DNA of 64,000 bases from Embleya sp040629175 (GTDB lineage Bacteria; Actinomycetota; Actinomycetes; Streptomycetales; Streptomycetaceae): positions 1 to 64,000 of the forward strand of contig NZ_JBEXUX010000039.1 in the NCBI RefSeq assembly GCF_040629175.1, written 5' to 3'. Below the pieces are notes generated by a model, which worked only from the letters and a program-made list of their open reading frames with translations, was not told the origin of the DNA and ran no database searches. Below are positions 46,093-54,637 of this stretch, piece after piece (within the stretch, counting starts at the first letter, position 1; the number at the start of each line of letters is the position of its first letter). Position numbers and translations under genes: made by a program.

Positions 46093-47739
46093 ATGGGACG
46101 ATCCGCTGCGGTCGGGTCCGCTGTCCGGACGGCGGGTCGGGACACCCGTACGCTGCCCCGCACCACGTCGAGGGTCGGCGGCGCGCGTGCGGCCGCGGCT
46201 GCGGTCGCGCTGGGGCTGCTCGCCACCGGGTGCGGCGGTACCGGCAGTTCGAGTGCGGGCGGAAGCGACACGCTCACCATCGGGATCACCGACGATCCCG
46301 GCAACCTGTCGCCGCTCACCTCGCTCTCCAAGATCACGTCGCTGCTGTCCCGGTTCTCCTACGACTCGCTGGTGAACGTCGCACCCGACGGCAGGATCGT
46401 CTCCGGCGTCGCCGAGAAGTGGACGGCCGACACCCTCTCCGCGACCTTCACCCTCAGGCGCGACGTGACCTGCGCCGACGGCAAACCGCTCACCGCGTCC
46501 GCCGTCGCGGCCCAGTACAACTACATCGTCGACCCGAAGAACACCTCGCCGCAGTACGGCCTGACGGTGGCCCCCGGAACCGTCGCCACCGCCGACGACG
46601 CCACCAACACGCTGACGCTGCGCACCCCCGAGGCCACCCCGTTCCTGCTGCGTGGCACCACGGGGTTGCCGCTGGTCTGCCCCTCGGGCCTGGCGACACC
46701 CGATTTGCTCACCCACGCCACCGACGGCACCGGGCCCTACCGACTCACCGAGGCCGCGACGGGCGACCATTTCACCTACACCAAACGACCCGACTACGTC
46801 TGGGGCCCGGACAACTCCCGCTCCACCGACCTGCCCGAGCGGCTGGTCTTCAAGGTCATCGCCAGCGAGTCCACCAGGGCCAATCTGCTCCTGGCCAAGC
46901 AACTCGACATCGCCCCCGTGAACGGTGCCGATCGCATCCGGTTGACGGCGGCCGGCCTCAAGCACGAGATCCAGCGCGACCCGTTCGGCATGCTCTTGAT
47001 GAACGAGGCGTCCGGACACGTCACCGCCGATCCGCAGGTGCGGTGGGCACTGATCGCCGCGCTCGACCTCAAGCAGTTGGGGGCGGTGGCCACCGGCGGC
47101 AAGGGAGCGGCGCCGGCCAGGGTCGCCACCACCATGTTGCCGCCCTGTCAGGCCGACGCCGTCAGCGCGAACACCCCACCGCACGACCCGGCGCGCGCGG
47201 CGGAGACGCTGCGGGCCGCCGGCTGGAAGAAGTCGGGTGGCCACTGGAGCAAGGACGGCAAACAACTGTCGATCGTGCTGCCCCACCCCACCACCGCGGG
47301 TTCGCAACTCCTGTCCGCCATCGAGTTGGCGATCGAACAGTGGAAGTCCTTCGGAGTGAAGGTCACCCGCAAGCCGCTCACCAACGGCACGACGGGCGAG
47401 GTGCTGGCCTCCGGCCAGTGGGACATCTCCTGGACGCCGCTCACGCTCACCCAGCCCGACCAGCTCGTCCCCTTCTTCAGCGGTCCGGCGGCACCCGACG
47501 GGATCAACTTCGGCTCCATCGACAACCCGGAGTACAAGCGCCAGGTGGCCCTTGCGATGGCCAAGCCGGATGTCGCCGGTTGCGCCGAATGGACGGCGGC
47601 CGAGGCCGAGTTGGTCAAGCGCGTCGACGTGGTGACGTTCGCCGACTCGCTGTCTCCGTACTTCGTCACCCATGACGCCGGCTTCACGATCGACGGCGCC
47701 GGCATCGACCCGATGTCCCTGCGTCTCAACCGCAAGTGA
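46093..47739 (+). CDS. Family 5 solute-binding lipoprotein (peptide/oligosaccharide ABC type)
   Basis: A 548-residue extracytoplasmic solute-binding protein. A signal sequence ends in the lipobox LATGC (about 44-48), so it is a lipoprotein. The mature part matches the Opp/Dpp/Nik SBP_bac_5 group: the early LTIGITDDPGNLSPL, then YDSLVNVAPDGRIVSGVAEKW and the later FGMLLMNEAS region. No permease or ATPase gene follows, so it is an orphan or borrows a remote transporter. GAGGAGG lies 9 bases before the ATG. It is divergent from the peptide-PCMT pair and could be its receptor or a scavenging protein; only position supports that. Confidence 0.9.
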   Translation: MGRSAAVGSAVRTAGRDTRTLPRTTSRVGGARAAAAAVALGLLATGCGGTGSSSAGGSDTLTIGITDDPGNLSPLTSLSKITSLLSRFSYDSLVNVAPDGRIVSGVAEKWTADTLSATFTLRRDVTCADGKPLTASAVAAQYNYIVDPKNTSPQYGLTVAPGTVATADDATNTLTLRTPEATPFLLRGTTGLPLVCPSGLATPDLLTHATDGTGPYRLTEAATGDHFTYTKRPDYVWGPDNSRSTDLPERLVFKVIASESTRANLLLAKQLDIAPVNGADRIRLTAAGLKHEIQRDPFGMLLMNEASGHVTADPQVRWALIAALDLKQLGAVATGGKGAAPARVATTMLPPCQADAVSANTPPHDPARAAETLRAAGWKKSGGHWSKDGKQLSIVLPHPTTAGSQLLSAIELAIEQWKSFGVKVTRKPLTNGTTGEVLASGQWDISWTPLTLTQPDQLVPFFSGPAAPDGINFGSIDNPEYKRQVALAMAKPDVAGCAEWTAAEAELVKRVDVVTFADSLSPYFVTHDAGFTIDGAGIDPMSLRLNRK

Positions 47740-47742
47740 CAC

Positions 47743-47799
47743 CGCCGGCCGCGCCTGCCCGGGGGCTCGCGACGAGGTAGGGGCAGGCGCCGGCCGGCG
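47743..47799 (+). terminator. Large hairpin after the lipoprotein gene
   Basis: Arms at 47743-47760 and 47780-47799 pair over 18 bases with a single bulged G and a 19-base loop. The stem begins 3 bases after the stop codon, which suggests a terminator without U-tract. Confidence 0.6.
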
Positions 47800-48126
47800 A
47801 GTACGAGCCGTCGGCCCGGCGGTGGGGCAGGATCGACGCGGTGACGGCCTCGGTGAGCCGAGGGCGTCCCGAGTGGTCGATCGCCTCGGCCGTCGGGCCG
47901 GCGAGAGCAGGCCGTGACCGCCGGCGTGCCGCCGGGCCCGGTGACGGCGCACCGTCCGGGGGCGGCGGCACGTGAGCGCGTGAGCACGTGAGCGCGCGGA
48001 CTCGCGGACTCGCGGCGAGTGGGTGGAAGAGCCCGGAAAGACCTGGCGGCTTGGGCATTTGCCGAGTGGGTCGGATCGTGTGGTGGGTGCGGTTTTCGAT
48101 TTCCCGCCGACGGATCGCCCCGGCCG

Positions 48127-48153
48127 CGTCACACATTCGGGTCGGCGTTCGTC
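48127..48153 (+). promoter_or_regulatory. ECF41-like promoter of the second sigma gene
   Basis: CGTCACA at 48127-48133 and CGTC at 48150-48153 are 16 bases apart, one mismatch from the ECF41 consensus. Only 8 bases separate CGTC from the ATG at 48162, so the transcript would start at or next to the start codon. Confidence 0.7.
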
Positions 48154-48161
48154 TACATCGC

Positions 48162-49172
48162 ATGGACAACGAACCCGGGCCGGTGCCCACGCCGCGCGTA
48201 TCGTGGCCGGCCGATCAGTTCGAGGAGCTGCGCCCGCACCTGCGGTCCGTCGCGTACGGCATCCTCGGTTCGCGCACCGACGCCGACGACGCGATCCAGG
48301 AGACCTGGTTGCGGGTATCGCGCAACGAGCACGCGGACATCCGCGACCTGCGGGCCTGGCTGACCACGGTCGTCGGGCGGATCTGCCTCGACATGTTGCG
48401 CGCCCGACGGCTGCGCCGCGAGGAGTATCCGGGCACGTGGTTGCCGGAGCCGATCGTGCGCGCGGCCGATGCGCACGCGGACGACCCCGAAGGCAAGAGC
48501 ATCGAGGCCGAAGCGATCGGTCTCGCGCTGCTGATCGTGCTGGAGACGCTCAACCCGGCCGAGCGCCTGGCCTTCGTGCTGCACGACGTGTTCGGCATGC
48601 CCTTCGACGAGGTCGGCCCGATCGTCGACCGCAGCCCGGCGGCGGCCCGGCAGTTGGCCAGCCGGGCGCGCCGGCGCGTGCAGTCCGCGCCCCAGCCGGA
48701 GGGCGACCTCAAGCGGCAACGCCGGATCGTGGACGCGTTCCTGGCCGCCGCGCAGCAGGGTGACTTCGACGCGCTGATGACCGCCCTGGATCCGGACGTC
48801 TCCTTCCGGATCGACCTGGGCGCGAGCCGGCACTCCGCCTCGTCCGCCCTGGTGGGCGCCGAAAAGGTGGCGCGGCACATGCTCGCGTCGGCCCCGTTCT
48901 TCCTGCCCTATTCGCGCCCGGTCGTGGTCAACGGCGGCCCGGGACGCCTGGTGGGCAACCCTCGGCAGCCCAGCGGCATCGCGGGCTTCACCGTGGCGGG
49001 CGGCCGAATCGTGCGGATCGACGTGATCGCCGACCCCGAGAAGCTCCGGGGCGCCGCGCTCGACGTCGTGGACGACGCCGATTCCGTCGACTACCCCGAC
49101 TTCACCCGGATCCCGCACGGGGCGTCGGCCGACGACGACACCCACGGGCGCCCCGGGGACACCGAGGGCTGA
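48162..49172 (+). CDS. SigJ/ECF41-family sigma factor, second copy
   Basis: A 336-residue ECF sigma factor with the same plan as the one at 23759: region 2 (about 20-85, DADDAIQETWLR), region 4 (about 120-175, AAARQLASRARRRVQ) and a fused SnoaL-like C-terminal domain (about 185-305), which replaces an anti-sigma factor in this family. It has no AhpD-like partner next to it. Its own upstream site matches the ECF41 promoter, and the ATG has no ribosome site, so it is probably autoregulated from a leaderless mRNA. The next gene downstream is an efflux pump, 116 bases away, a possible co-target. Confidence 0.92.
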   Translation: MDNEPGPVPTPRVSWPADQFEELRPHLRSVAYGILGSRTDADDAIQETWLRVSRNEHADIRDLRAWLTTVVGRICLDMLRARRLRREEYPGTWLPEPIVRAADAHADDPEGKSIEAEAIGLALLIVLETLNPAERLAFVLHDVFGMPFDEVGPIVDRSPAAARQLASRARRRVQSAPQPEGDLKRQRRIVDAFLAAAQQGDFDALMTALDPDVSFRIDLGASRHSASSALVGAEKVARHMLASAPFFLPYSRPVVVNGGPGRLVGNPRQPSGIAGFTVAGGRIVRIDVIADPEKLRGAALDVVDDADSVDYPDFTRIPHGASADDDTHGRPGDTEG

Positions 49173-49288
49173 CCCACCGAATACGCCCACGTGCGGACGA
49201 CCGCACCCAGCACCATCCGACCCCACCTCGGGCCGCGCCCGCCGGCGCCGCCCCATGCCCGCACGCCCGCATCTCTTCGGGAGCGACC

Positions 49289-50803
49289 ATGTCCACCGGC
49301 ACCTTCACCTCGACCGATCCGACCGATCCGACCGATCCGACCAATACGACCGACTCGCCGGAGCCGGCGCATCCGGCCGCCGATGCCTCGTTCCTGGCCA
49401 CCCCACGGGGCAGGCTCACCCTCGTCCTGCTGTGTGCGGTGGCCTTCCTCGACTTCGTCGACGCGTCCATCGTCAACATCGCGCTGCCCAGCATCCAGCG
49501 CGACCTCGGCCTGAGCAACCAGGGTCTGCAATGGGTGCCGTCCGGCTACCTGATCACCTACGGCGGTCTGATGCTCCTCGGCGGGCGCGCCGCCGACCTG
49601 ATCGGGCGCCGTCGGGTGTTGATCGCCGGCACCGTCGTGTTCGCCGTCGCCTCCCTGATCGGCGGACTGGCCCAGAGCTCGGCGGTGTTGATCGGTGCCC
49701 GGCTCGCCCAGGGCGTGGGCGCGTCGATGATGTTGCCCGCCGCGTTGTCGATCCTGACCACCTCGTTCGGCGCAGGCCCGGATCGCAACAAGGCGCTCGC
49801 CGCCTGGGCGGGCACCGGGGCATTCGCCTCCGCCGTCGGTGTGTTCCTGGGCGGGGTGCTCACCGAGGGGCCCGGTTGGCGCTGGGTCATGTTCGTCAAT
49901 CTGCCGGTCTGCGCCCTGGTCCTGCCCGCCATCCCGCGACTGCTCCCGGACGACCGGCATCGGGTCTCGACGCGCGGCTTCGACTTCCTCGGCACCGTAT
50001 TGGCCACCGGCGGGCTGGTGTTGCTGGTCCACGGCTTGGTGCAGGCGCCCGATCAGGGCTGGGGGTCCTCCCGCACGATCGTCGAACTGGGGGTCGCGGG
50101 CGGCCTGTTGCTGGCCTTCGTGGCCAACGAGGCGGTCGGTCGCAACCCGCTGATGCCGTTGGCCATCTTCCGGGTGAAGGGCCTCGCGGCGGCGAACGTG
50201 ACGCAACTGGTGGCCATGTCCGGCTTCATCGGGATGTTCTTCTTCCTCACCCTGTACACCCAGGAGGTGCTGGGCTACTCCGAGATCAAGGCCGGATCCG
50301 CCTTCCTGCCGGTCACCGTCGGCGTGGGGATCGCCGCCGGACTGGCGCAGCCGCTGCTCGCCCGGGTCGGTACCCGGCCGCTGATCGTGGTCGGTGCGCT
50401 CATCGCGTCGCTCGGGATCGGGTTGCTCTCCCGGATCCCGGTGCACGGCTCGTACCTCACCGACCTGCTGCCCGGCCTGGTCGTGATGTCCTTCGGGCTC
50501 GGCTTCGTCTTCGTCGGCGTCGCCACCGCCGCCAATGCGGGGGTCCCCGCCGATCAGGCGGGCCTGGCGGCGGCTCTGATGAACACGGCGCAACAACTCG
50601 GCGGCGCATTCGGCCTGGCGATCCTGTCCGCCGTCGCGACGTCGGAGACCGGCCGGCGACTGGCGGGCGGCGACGCGGCGGCGGACGCCTACACCGAGGG
50701 CTTTCGGAAAGCACTCCTGGTCGGCGCGTTCCTGCTGGCCGGTGCGGCGGCGGTCGCTCTGTTCGTCGCCAACACCCGAGGCGAGGAGGCTCGACGTCCA
50801 TGA
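49289..50803 (+). CDS. DHA2-family (EmrB/QacA-like) drug efflux transporter
   Basis: A 504-residue MFS drug:proton antiporter with 14 predicted helices. The N-terminus has a low-complexity run of Thr-Asp-Pro repeats (about residues 8-20). The first helix region reads AFLDFVDASIVNIALPSIQRDL, the family's motif D1, and GGRAADLIGRRRVL is motif A. GARLAQGVGASMMLPAALSIL covers motif C. GGGAG lies 5 bases before the ATG. It follows the ECF41 sigma gene on the same strand and is likely co-regulated with it; the substrate is unknown. Confidence 0.93.
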   Translation: MSTGTFTSTDPTDPTDPTNTTDSPEPAHPAADASFLATPRGRLTLVLLCAVAFLDFVDASIVNIALPSIQRDLGLSNQGLQWVPSGYLITYGGLMLLGGRAADLIGRRRVLIAGTVVFAVASLIGGLAQSSAVLIGARLAQGVGASMMLPAALSILTTSFGAGPDRNKALAAWAGTGAFASAVGVFLGGVLTEGPGWRWVMFVNLPVCALVLPAIPRLLPDDRHRVSTRGFDFLGTVLATGGLVLLVHGLVQAPDQGWGSSRTIVELGVAGGLLLAFVANEAVGRNPLMPLAIFRVKGLAAANVTQLVAMSGFIGMFFFLTLYTQEVLGYSEIKAGSAFLPVTVGVGIAAGLAQPLLARVGTRPLIVVGALIASLGIGLLSRIPVHGSYLTDLLPGLVVMSFGLGFVFVGVATAANAGVPADQAGLAAALMNTAQQLGGAFGLAILSAVATSETGRRLAGGDAAADAYTEGFRKALLVGAFLLAGAAAVALFVANTRGEEARRP

Positions 50804-50804
50804 T

Positions 50805-50822
50805 ATGAGATGGGAGTCTCAT
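50805..50822. promoter_or_regulatory. Small inverted repeat between pump and methyltransferase
   Basis: ATGAGA-N6-TCTCAT lies directly after the efflux gene stop and 90 bases before the methyltransferase start. It is AT-rich for this genome and too weak to be a terminator, so an operator is more likely. Confidence 0.35.
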
Positions 50823-50911
50823 TATTCGACACGCGGGCGTACGGTGTCGGTACCGGATCGCGGCGTCGTGTCGCGGTGTCGGGCCATGCTCCAGGACGCG
50901 AAGGGGATGTC

Positions 50912-51727
50912 ATGTCGAAGGAAAGCGCCGTCTATACGCATGGGCACCACGAGTCCGTGCTGCGTTCGCACACCTGGCGGACCGCGGCCAACTCGGCGGC
51001 CTATCTGCTCGATTCGCTCAAACCGCACATGCAGATCCTGGACATCGGCTGCGGGCCGGGCACGATCACCGCCGACCTGGCGTCGCTGGTCCCCGACGGC
51101 CGGGTCACCGGTGTCGACCACGCGCCGGGGATCCTGGTACAGGCGCGGGCCACGGCGGCCGAACGGGGCGTGGAAAACGTCGAGTTCGCCGTCGCGGACG
51201 TGCACGCGCTGGACTATCCGGACGACAGCTTCTGCGTCGTGCACGCGCACCAGGTGCTCCAGCACGTGGGCGACCCGGTCCAGGCGTTGCGCGAGATGTA
51301 CCGGGTCACCAAGCCGGGCGGGATCATCGCCGCCCGTGACTCGGACTACCCCACGATGGCCTGGTTCCCGGCGACGCCCGGGATGGACGACTGGCTGGAT
51401 CTGTATCTGCGGGTGGCCCGCGCCAACGGCGGTGCGCCGGATGCCGGGCGGCGGCTCAAGTCCTGGGCCCTGCAGGCGGGTTGCTCCGACATCACCGCGT
51501 CGTCGAGCACCTGGTGCTACGCCGACGCGGAGGAACGCGCCTGGTGGAGCGGCCTGTGGGCGGACCGCACGCTCGCCTCGTCGTACGCCGACCGCGCCAC
51601 CGAGGGCGGCCACGCGACGGCCGAGCAATTGCACGCGGTGTCGCTGGCCTGGCGGGAGTGGGGGAGGCAGGAGGACGGGTGGTTCTCCGTCCCGCACGGC
51701 GAGATCCTCTGCCGCAAGCCGGTCTGA
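50912..51727 (+). CDS. Class I SAM methyltransferase (UbiE/small-molecule type)
   Basis: A 271-residue soluble methyltransferase. Motif I is LDIGCGPGTITADLA (near residue 43), followed by VDHAPGIL (acidic loop) and the post-I AVADVHALDYPDDSF and VLQHVGDPVQALREMYRVTKPGG stretches typical of UbiE/Coq5-like enzymes. It methylates a small molecule such as a quinone or antibiotic; nothing in the sequence fixes which. AAGGGG lies 6 bases before the ATG. The neighbouring efflux pump and ECF41 sigma gene make a stress or resistance role plausible but unproven. Confidence 0.9.
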   Translation: MSKESAVYTHGHHESVLRSHTWRTAANSAAYLLDSLKPHMQILDIGCGPGTITADLASLVPDGRVTGVDHAPGILVQARATAAERGVENVEFAVADVHALDYPDDSFCVVHAHQVLQHVGDPVQALREMYRVTKPGGIIAARDSDYPTMAWFPATPGMDDWLDLYLRVARANGGAPDAGRRLKSWALQAGCSDITASSSTWCYADAEERAWWSGLWADRTLASSYADRATEGGHATAEQLHAVSLAWREWGRQEDGWFSVPHGEILCRKPV

Positions 51728-51876
51728 TCCGACGCGGAACGGCCCGCATGCCCGATCGTCACCGGGATTTCACTCGTGCGCGCATTCCTCCGACGGTGCT
51801 TCGGTCCTAGCGTACCCATTGGTAACACGGGGGTCGCTTGCGGCGGTTCGGGCCGCCGCTGGGAAGGGAGTACGAC

Positions 51877-53046
51877 ATGGATCGGCGTACATTCCTGCGG
51901 GGCAGCGCCGTCGGCACGGGCGGACTGGTGCTCGGCGGCTCACTGTGGGCCTCCGCCGCGCACGCGGGGCCGGCGCAGCCGGGCACCGGGCCCTACGGCG
52001 CGCTGTCGGCGCCGGACGCCAACGGGGTGCGGTTGCCCGCCGGGTTCGCCTCGCGCGTGGTGGCGAAGAGCGGGCGGGTGGTCACGGGCACCACGCACCT
52101 GTGGCATGGCGCCCCCGACGGCGGTGCGTGTTTCCGCGACGGGGACGGATGGATCTACGTCTCCAACTCCGAACTCCCGCTGGTCGGCGGGGTATCCGCA
52201 CTGCGCTTCGCCGCGGACGGGAGCATCGGCGGCGCCTATTCCATCCTCGGCGGCTCGAACGTGAACTGCGCGGGCGGGGCCACGCCCTGGGGCACCTGGC
52301 TCTCGTGCGAGGAGATCGCGTTCGGGCGGGTGTGGGAAACCGATCCGTACGGCCGGACCGGGGCGGTCAAGCGCGACGCCATGGGGCGCTTCAAGCACGA
52401 GGCCGCCGCGGCCGACCCGGACCGGCGGGTGATCTACCTGACCGAGGACGAATCCGACGGCTGCTTCTACCGATTCACCCCCGACACATGGGGCGACCTC
52501 GCGCGCGGACGCCTCGACGTGCTGTGCGCCCCGGCCGCGCCGGTGACCGGGCCGGTGACGTGGCGCACCGTGCCCCGGCCCGGCGACTGGCTGACCGGTA
52601 CGCGCAACCAGGTCGCGGAGGCGCGCCGGTTCAAGGGCGGCGAGGGCGCGCACTACCGGGACGGGCGGGTGTGGTTCACCACCAAGGGCGACAACCGCGT
52701 ATGGGTGTACGACGCGGCGGCGGGCATCCTGGACATCGCCTACGACGACGACCTGGTGCCCGCCGGGTCCGCGCCCCTGACCGGCGTGGACAACATCACC
52801 GGACGGCCCAACGGCGACCTGTTCGTGGCCGAGGACGGCGGCGACATGCAGATCTGCCTGATCACACCGGACGAGACCGTCGCGCCCTTCCTCCAGGTCA
52901 CCGGCCACGACGGCTCCGAGATCACCGGCCCGGCATTCTCCCCGGACGGGCGCCGACTGTACTTCTCCTCGCAACGCGGCACCTCCAACTCCCCGGCAGC
53001 CGGCGTGACCTTCGAGGTGGCGGGCCCCTTCCGCGACGCGACCTGA
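51877..53046 (+). CDS. Tat-exported PhoX/DUF839-family phosphatase-like protein
   Basis: A 389-residue secreted protein. The twin-arginine signal RRTFLRG (residues 3-9) precedes a hydrophobic stretch ending near AHAGPA. The mature part is a beta-propeller-like domain of the PhoX/DUF839 family, with GATPWGTWLSCEE, YLTEDESDGCFYRF and VWFTTKGDNRVW, which recur in the six-bladed PhoX fold where Ca and Fe sites lie. PhoX proteins are periplasmic or secreted alkaline phosphatases. AAGGGAG precedes the ATG by 8 bases. No Pho box was recognised. The gene stands alone. Confidence 0.85.
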   Translation: MDRRTFLRGSAVGTGGLVLGGSLWASAAHAGPAQPGTGPYGALSAPDANGVRLPAGFASRVVAKSGRVVTGTTHLWHGAPDGGACFRDGDGWIYVSNSELPLVGGVSALRFAADGSIGGAYSILGGSNVNCAGGATPWGTWLSCEEIAFGRVWETDPYGRTGAVKRDAMGRFKHEAAAADPDRRVIYLTEDESDGCFYRFTPDTWGDLARGRLDVLCAPAAPVTGPVTWRTVPRPGDWLTGTRNQVAEARRFKGGEGAHYRDGRVWFTTKGDNRVWVYDAAAGILDIAYDDDLVPAGSAPLTGVDNITGRPNGDLFVAEDGGDMQICLITPDETVAPFLQVTGHDGSEITGPAFSPDGRRLYFSSQRGTSNSPAAGVTFEVAGPFRDAT

Positions 53047-53094
53047 CGTCACCGCGGCCCCGTCAGGTGGGTCCGGTGCCCGGCCCGACCCGGG

Positions 53095-54531
53095 TCAGAC
53101 CCCGGCCCACCTGCGCAGCGCGGCGCTCGCCCGAGCGGCGTCCGCCGGGGCGAGGGCGGCTATCGTGACGCCGTGGCCCGCATGCGGGACCACCTGGATC
53201 TGCGTGTCACGGCTGCCCGGGCCCAGTCGGAACGGCTCGGCGCGGACCGGGTCGTTCTCGCCGTAGACGAACAGAATCCTGCTGCTCCGCGACCGCACCC
53301 AGCGGTCGATGTCGCGCATCGCCCCCGGTTCGAACCGCAGCGGTATGTCCCGAGGCACGTAGCTGCGCACCTCCTGGATGCCCGGGTAGCGCAGCAGACC
53401 CGTCAGGTGCGGAGCCGCGACCTGCATGTAGCCGAGCTGGGTGCCCAGTTGGTAGAAGTAGGGCTGGAAGAACTCGACGCTGCTGTCCGTGTAGACCGCG
53501 AACCGGCTGACCCCGTCGATCCACCGGTACAACTCGTCGGAGGACGCGGCGGGCGTGGGCACGCCGGCGCACTTCGTCTCGCCCGCGTACATCCAGAACA
53601 TCATCGGCAGGCGGAGCACCGCGAGCTCGAACGCCTTGTCGACGCTGCCCAGCGTCTCGAAGGTCTGCCCGTTAGCCTGCGCCCATTGCCCGTAGCGGGC
53701 CACCATCTCCTCCCGTCGCACCAGCGCTTCGCGCTGCGCCGCCTGCAACGCCGTACGGCACTCGGGCGTGCCCACTCCGGCCAGGAACGCGTCGTAGGCG
53801 GTGTCGTCGCGATCGTCGGTGTTGTTGGGCGCGGAGTAGACCACGCTGCCGTCCACGTCGTTCGGATAGAAACGCCGGTGGTAGACGGTGGTCATGCCGC
53901 CCTTGCTGCCGCCGGTGGAGATCCACGAACCCCGGTAGATCGGCTTGAGGGCCTGGATCAGCCGGTGGTGGTCGGCCGCCGCCTGACGGATGTTCAGGTG
54001 GGACAGGTCGGCGGGGTCGGGGCGGGAGGTGCCGAAGAAGCGCTGCTCGGTGTAGATCTGGTTGCCGTCGAGCATGACGGTCGGCTCGGAGCGGAAGCTC
54101 GGACCGGCGCCGAGGTCGTAACCACTGGTGTACAAAACCATCGGCCGTTGCGTGGAGACGTGCCGAAGGCTGAGTCGCTGTTCGAAGGAACCCCGTTCGG
54201 GGTGTTCATGGTCGGTGGGTTGACGGTAGGTCAGGTCGAAGTATCGGATGCCCGGCGAGACCGGCTTCTCGTCCAGCACCCGCATGCCCGGTATCGCCTC
54301 GATCCGGGCCCGGATGTCGGTCTCCTCGGCCTCGGCCGCCCGGGCGGTGGCCGCCGACTGCGCCTGGGCCGGGACCGCCGCGCTGCCACCGACGAGCCCG
54401 AGCCCGAGCACGACCGAGCACACGGAGTAGACGGCGAGTCTGCGCCCGCCGCGCCGCATTGCACGGTTGCGCCGGATCGACGGCGCTCCCCGGGGATTGC
54501 TTCGAGTCTGAGCACCGGCTGCTTTTGTCAT
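53095..54531 (-). CDS. Secreted S28-family (prolyl tripeptidyl) aminopeptidase
   Basis: A 478-residue serine peptidase of the S28/prolyl tripeptidyl aminopeptidase group common in Streptomyces. A basic N-terminus and signal segment (about 31-58) end near AQAQS. The catalytic serine is in GGSKGGMTTVYHRRFYP; the aspartate and histidine are expected near FVYGENDPVRAEP and HAGHGVTIA. Members remove tripeptides or dipeptides from extracellular proteins. The start ATG at 54531 follows GAGG closely; an ATG at 54459 would leave a signal peptide without the long n-region. It is convergent with the PhoX-like gene. Confidence 0.88.
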   Translation of the reverse strand: MTKAAGAQTRSNPRGAPSIRRNRAMRRGGRRLAVYSVCSVVLGLGLVGGSAAVPAQAQSAATARAAEAEETDIRARIEAIPGMRVLDEKPVSPGIRYFDLTYRQPTDHEHPERGSFEQRLSLRHVSTQRPMVLYTSGYDLGAGPSFRSEPTVMLDGNQIYTEQRFFGTSRPDPADLSHLNIRQAAADHHRLIQALKPIYRGSWISTGGSKGGMTTVYHRRFYPNDVDGSVVYSAPNNTDDRDDTAYDAFLAGVGTPECRTALQAAQREALVRREEMVARYGQWAQANGQTFETLGSVDKAFELAVLRLPMMFWMYAGETKCAGVPTPAASSDELYRWIDGVSRFAVYTDSSVEFFQPYFYQLGTQLGYMQVAAPHLTGLLRYPGIQEVRSYVPRDIPLRFEPGAMRDIDRWVRSRSSRILFVYGENDPVRAEPFRLGPGSRDTQIQVVPHAGHGVTIAALAPADAARASAALRRWAGV

Positions 54532-54637
54532 GCCTCAAGCAAAGCCGGAGGCCCGATACGAGCGGACCCCCGAAACGGGGGAATCATCTCCCCCGCCCGG
54601 GGGATGCCCGAGCTGCACGGTCGCGCCGCCCTCCCGG

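Larger units (their letters stand above)
47740..48161. other. Intergenic stretch before the second ECF41 sigma gene
   Basis: 422 bases with no convincing gene. It holds a large hairpin right after the lipoprotein gene and an ECF41-like promoter just before the sigma gene. The middle is unremarkable GC-rich sequence. Confidence 0.6.

Noticed and set aside
45627..46337. A 236-residue protein ending with the peptide sequence
   Set aside because: The upstream part has no ribosome site or recognisable domain and crosses a divergent promoter region; the ATG at 45758 has a proper ribosome site.
51813..51824. TACC-N4-GGTA palindrome before the PhoX-like gene as an operator
   Set aside because: Four-base arms are expected by chance and no Pho-box pattern accompanies it.
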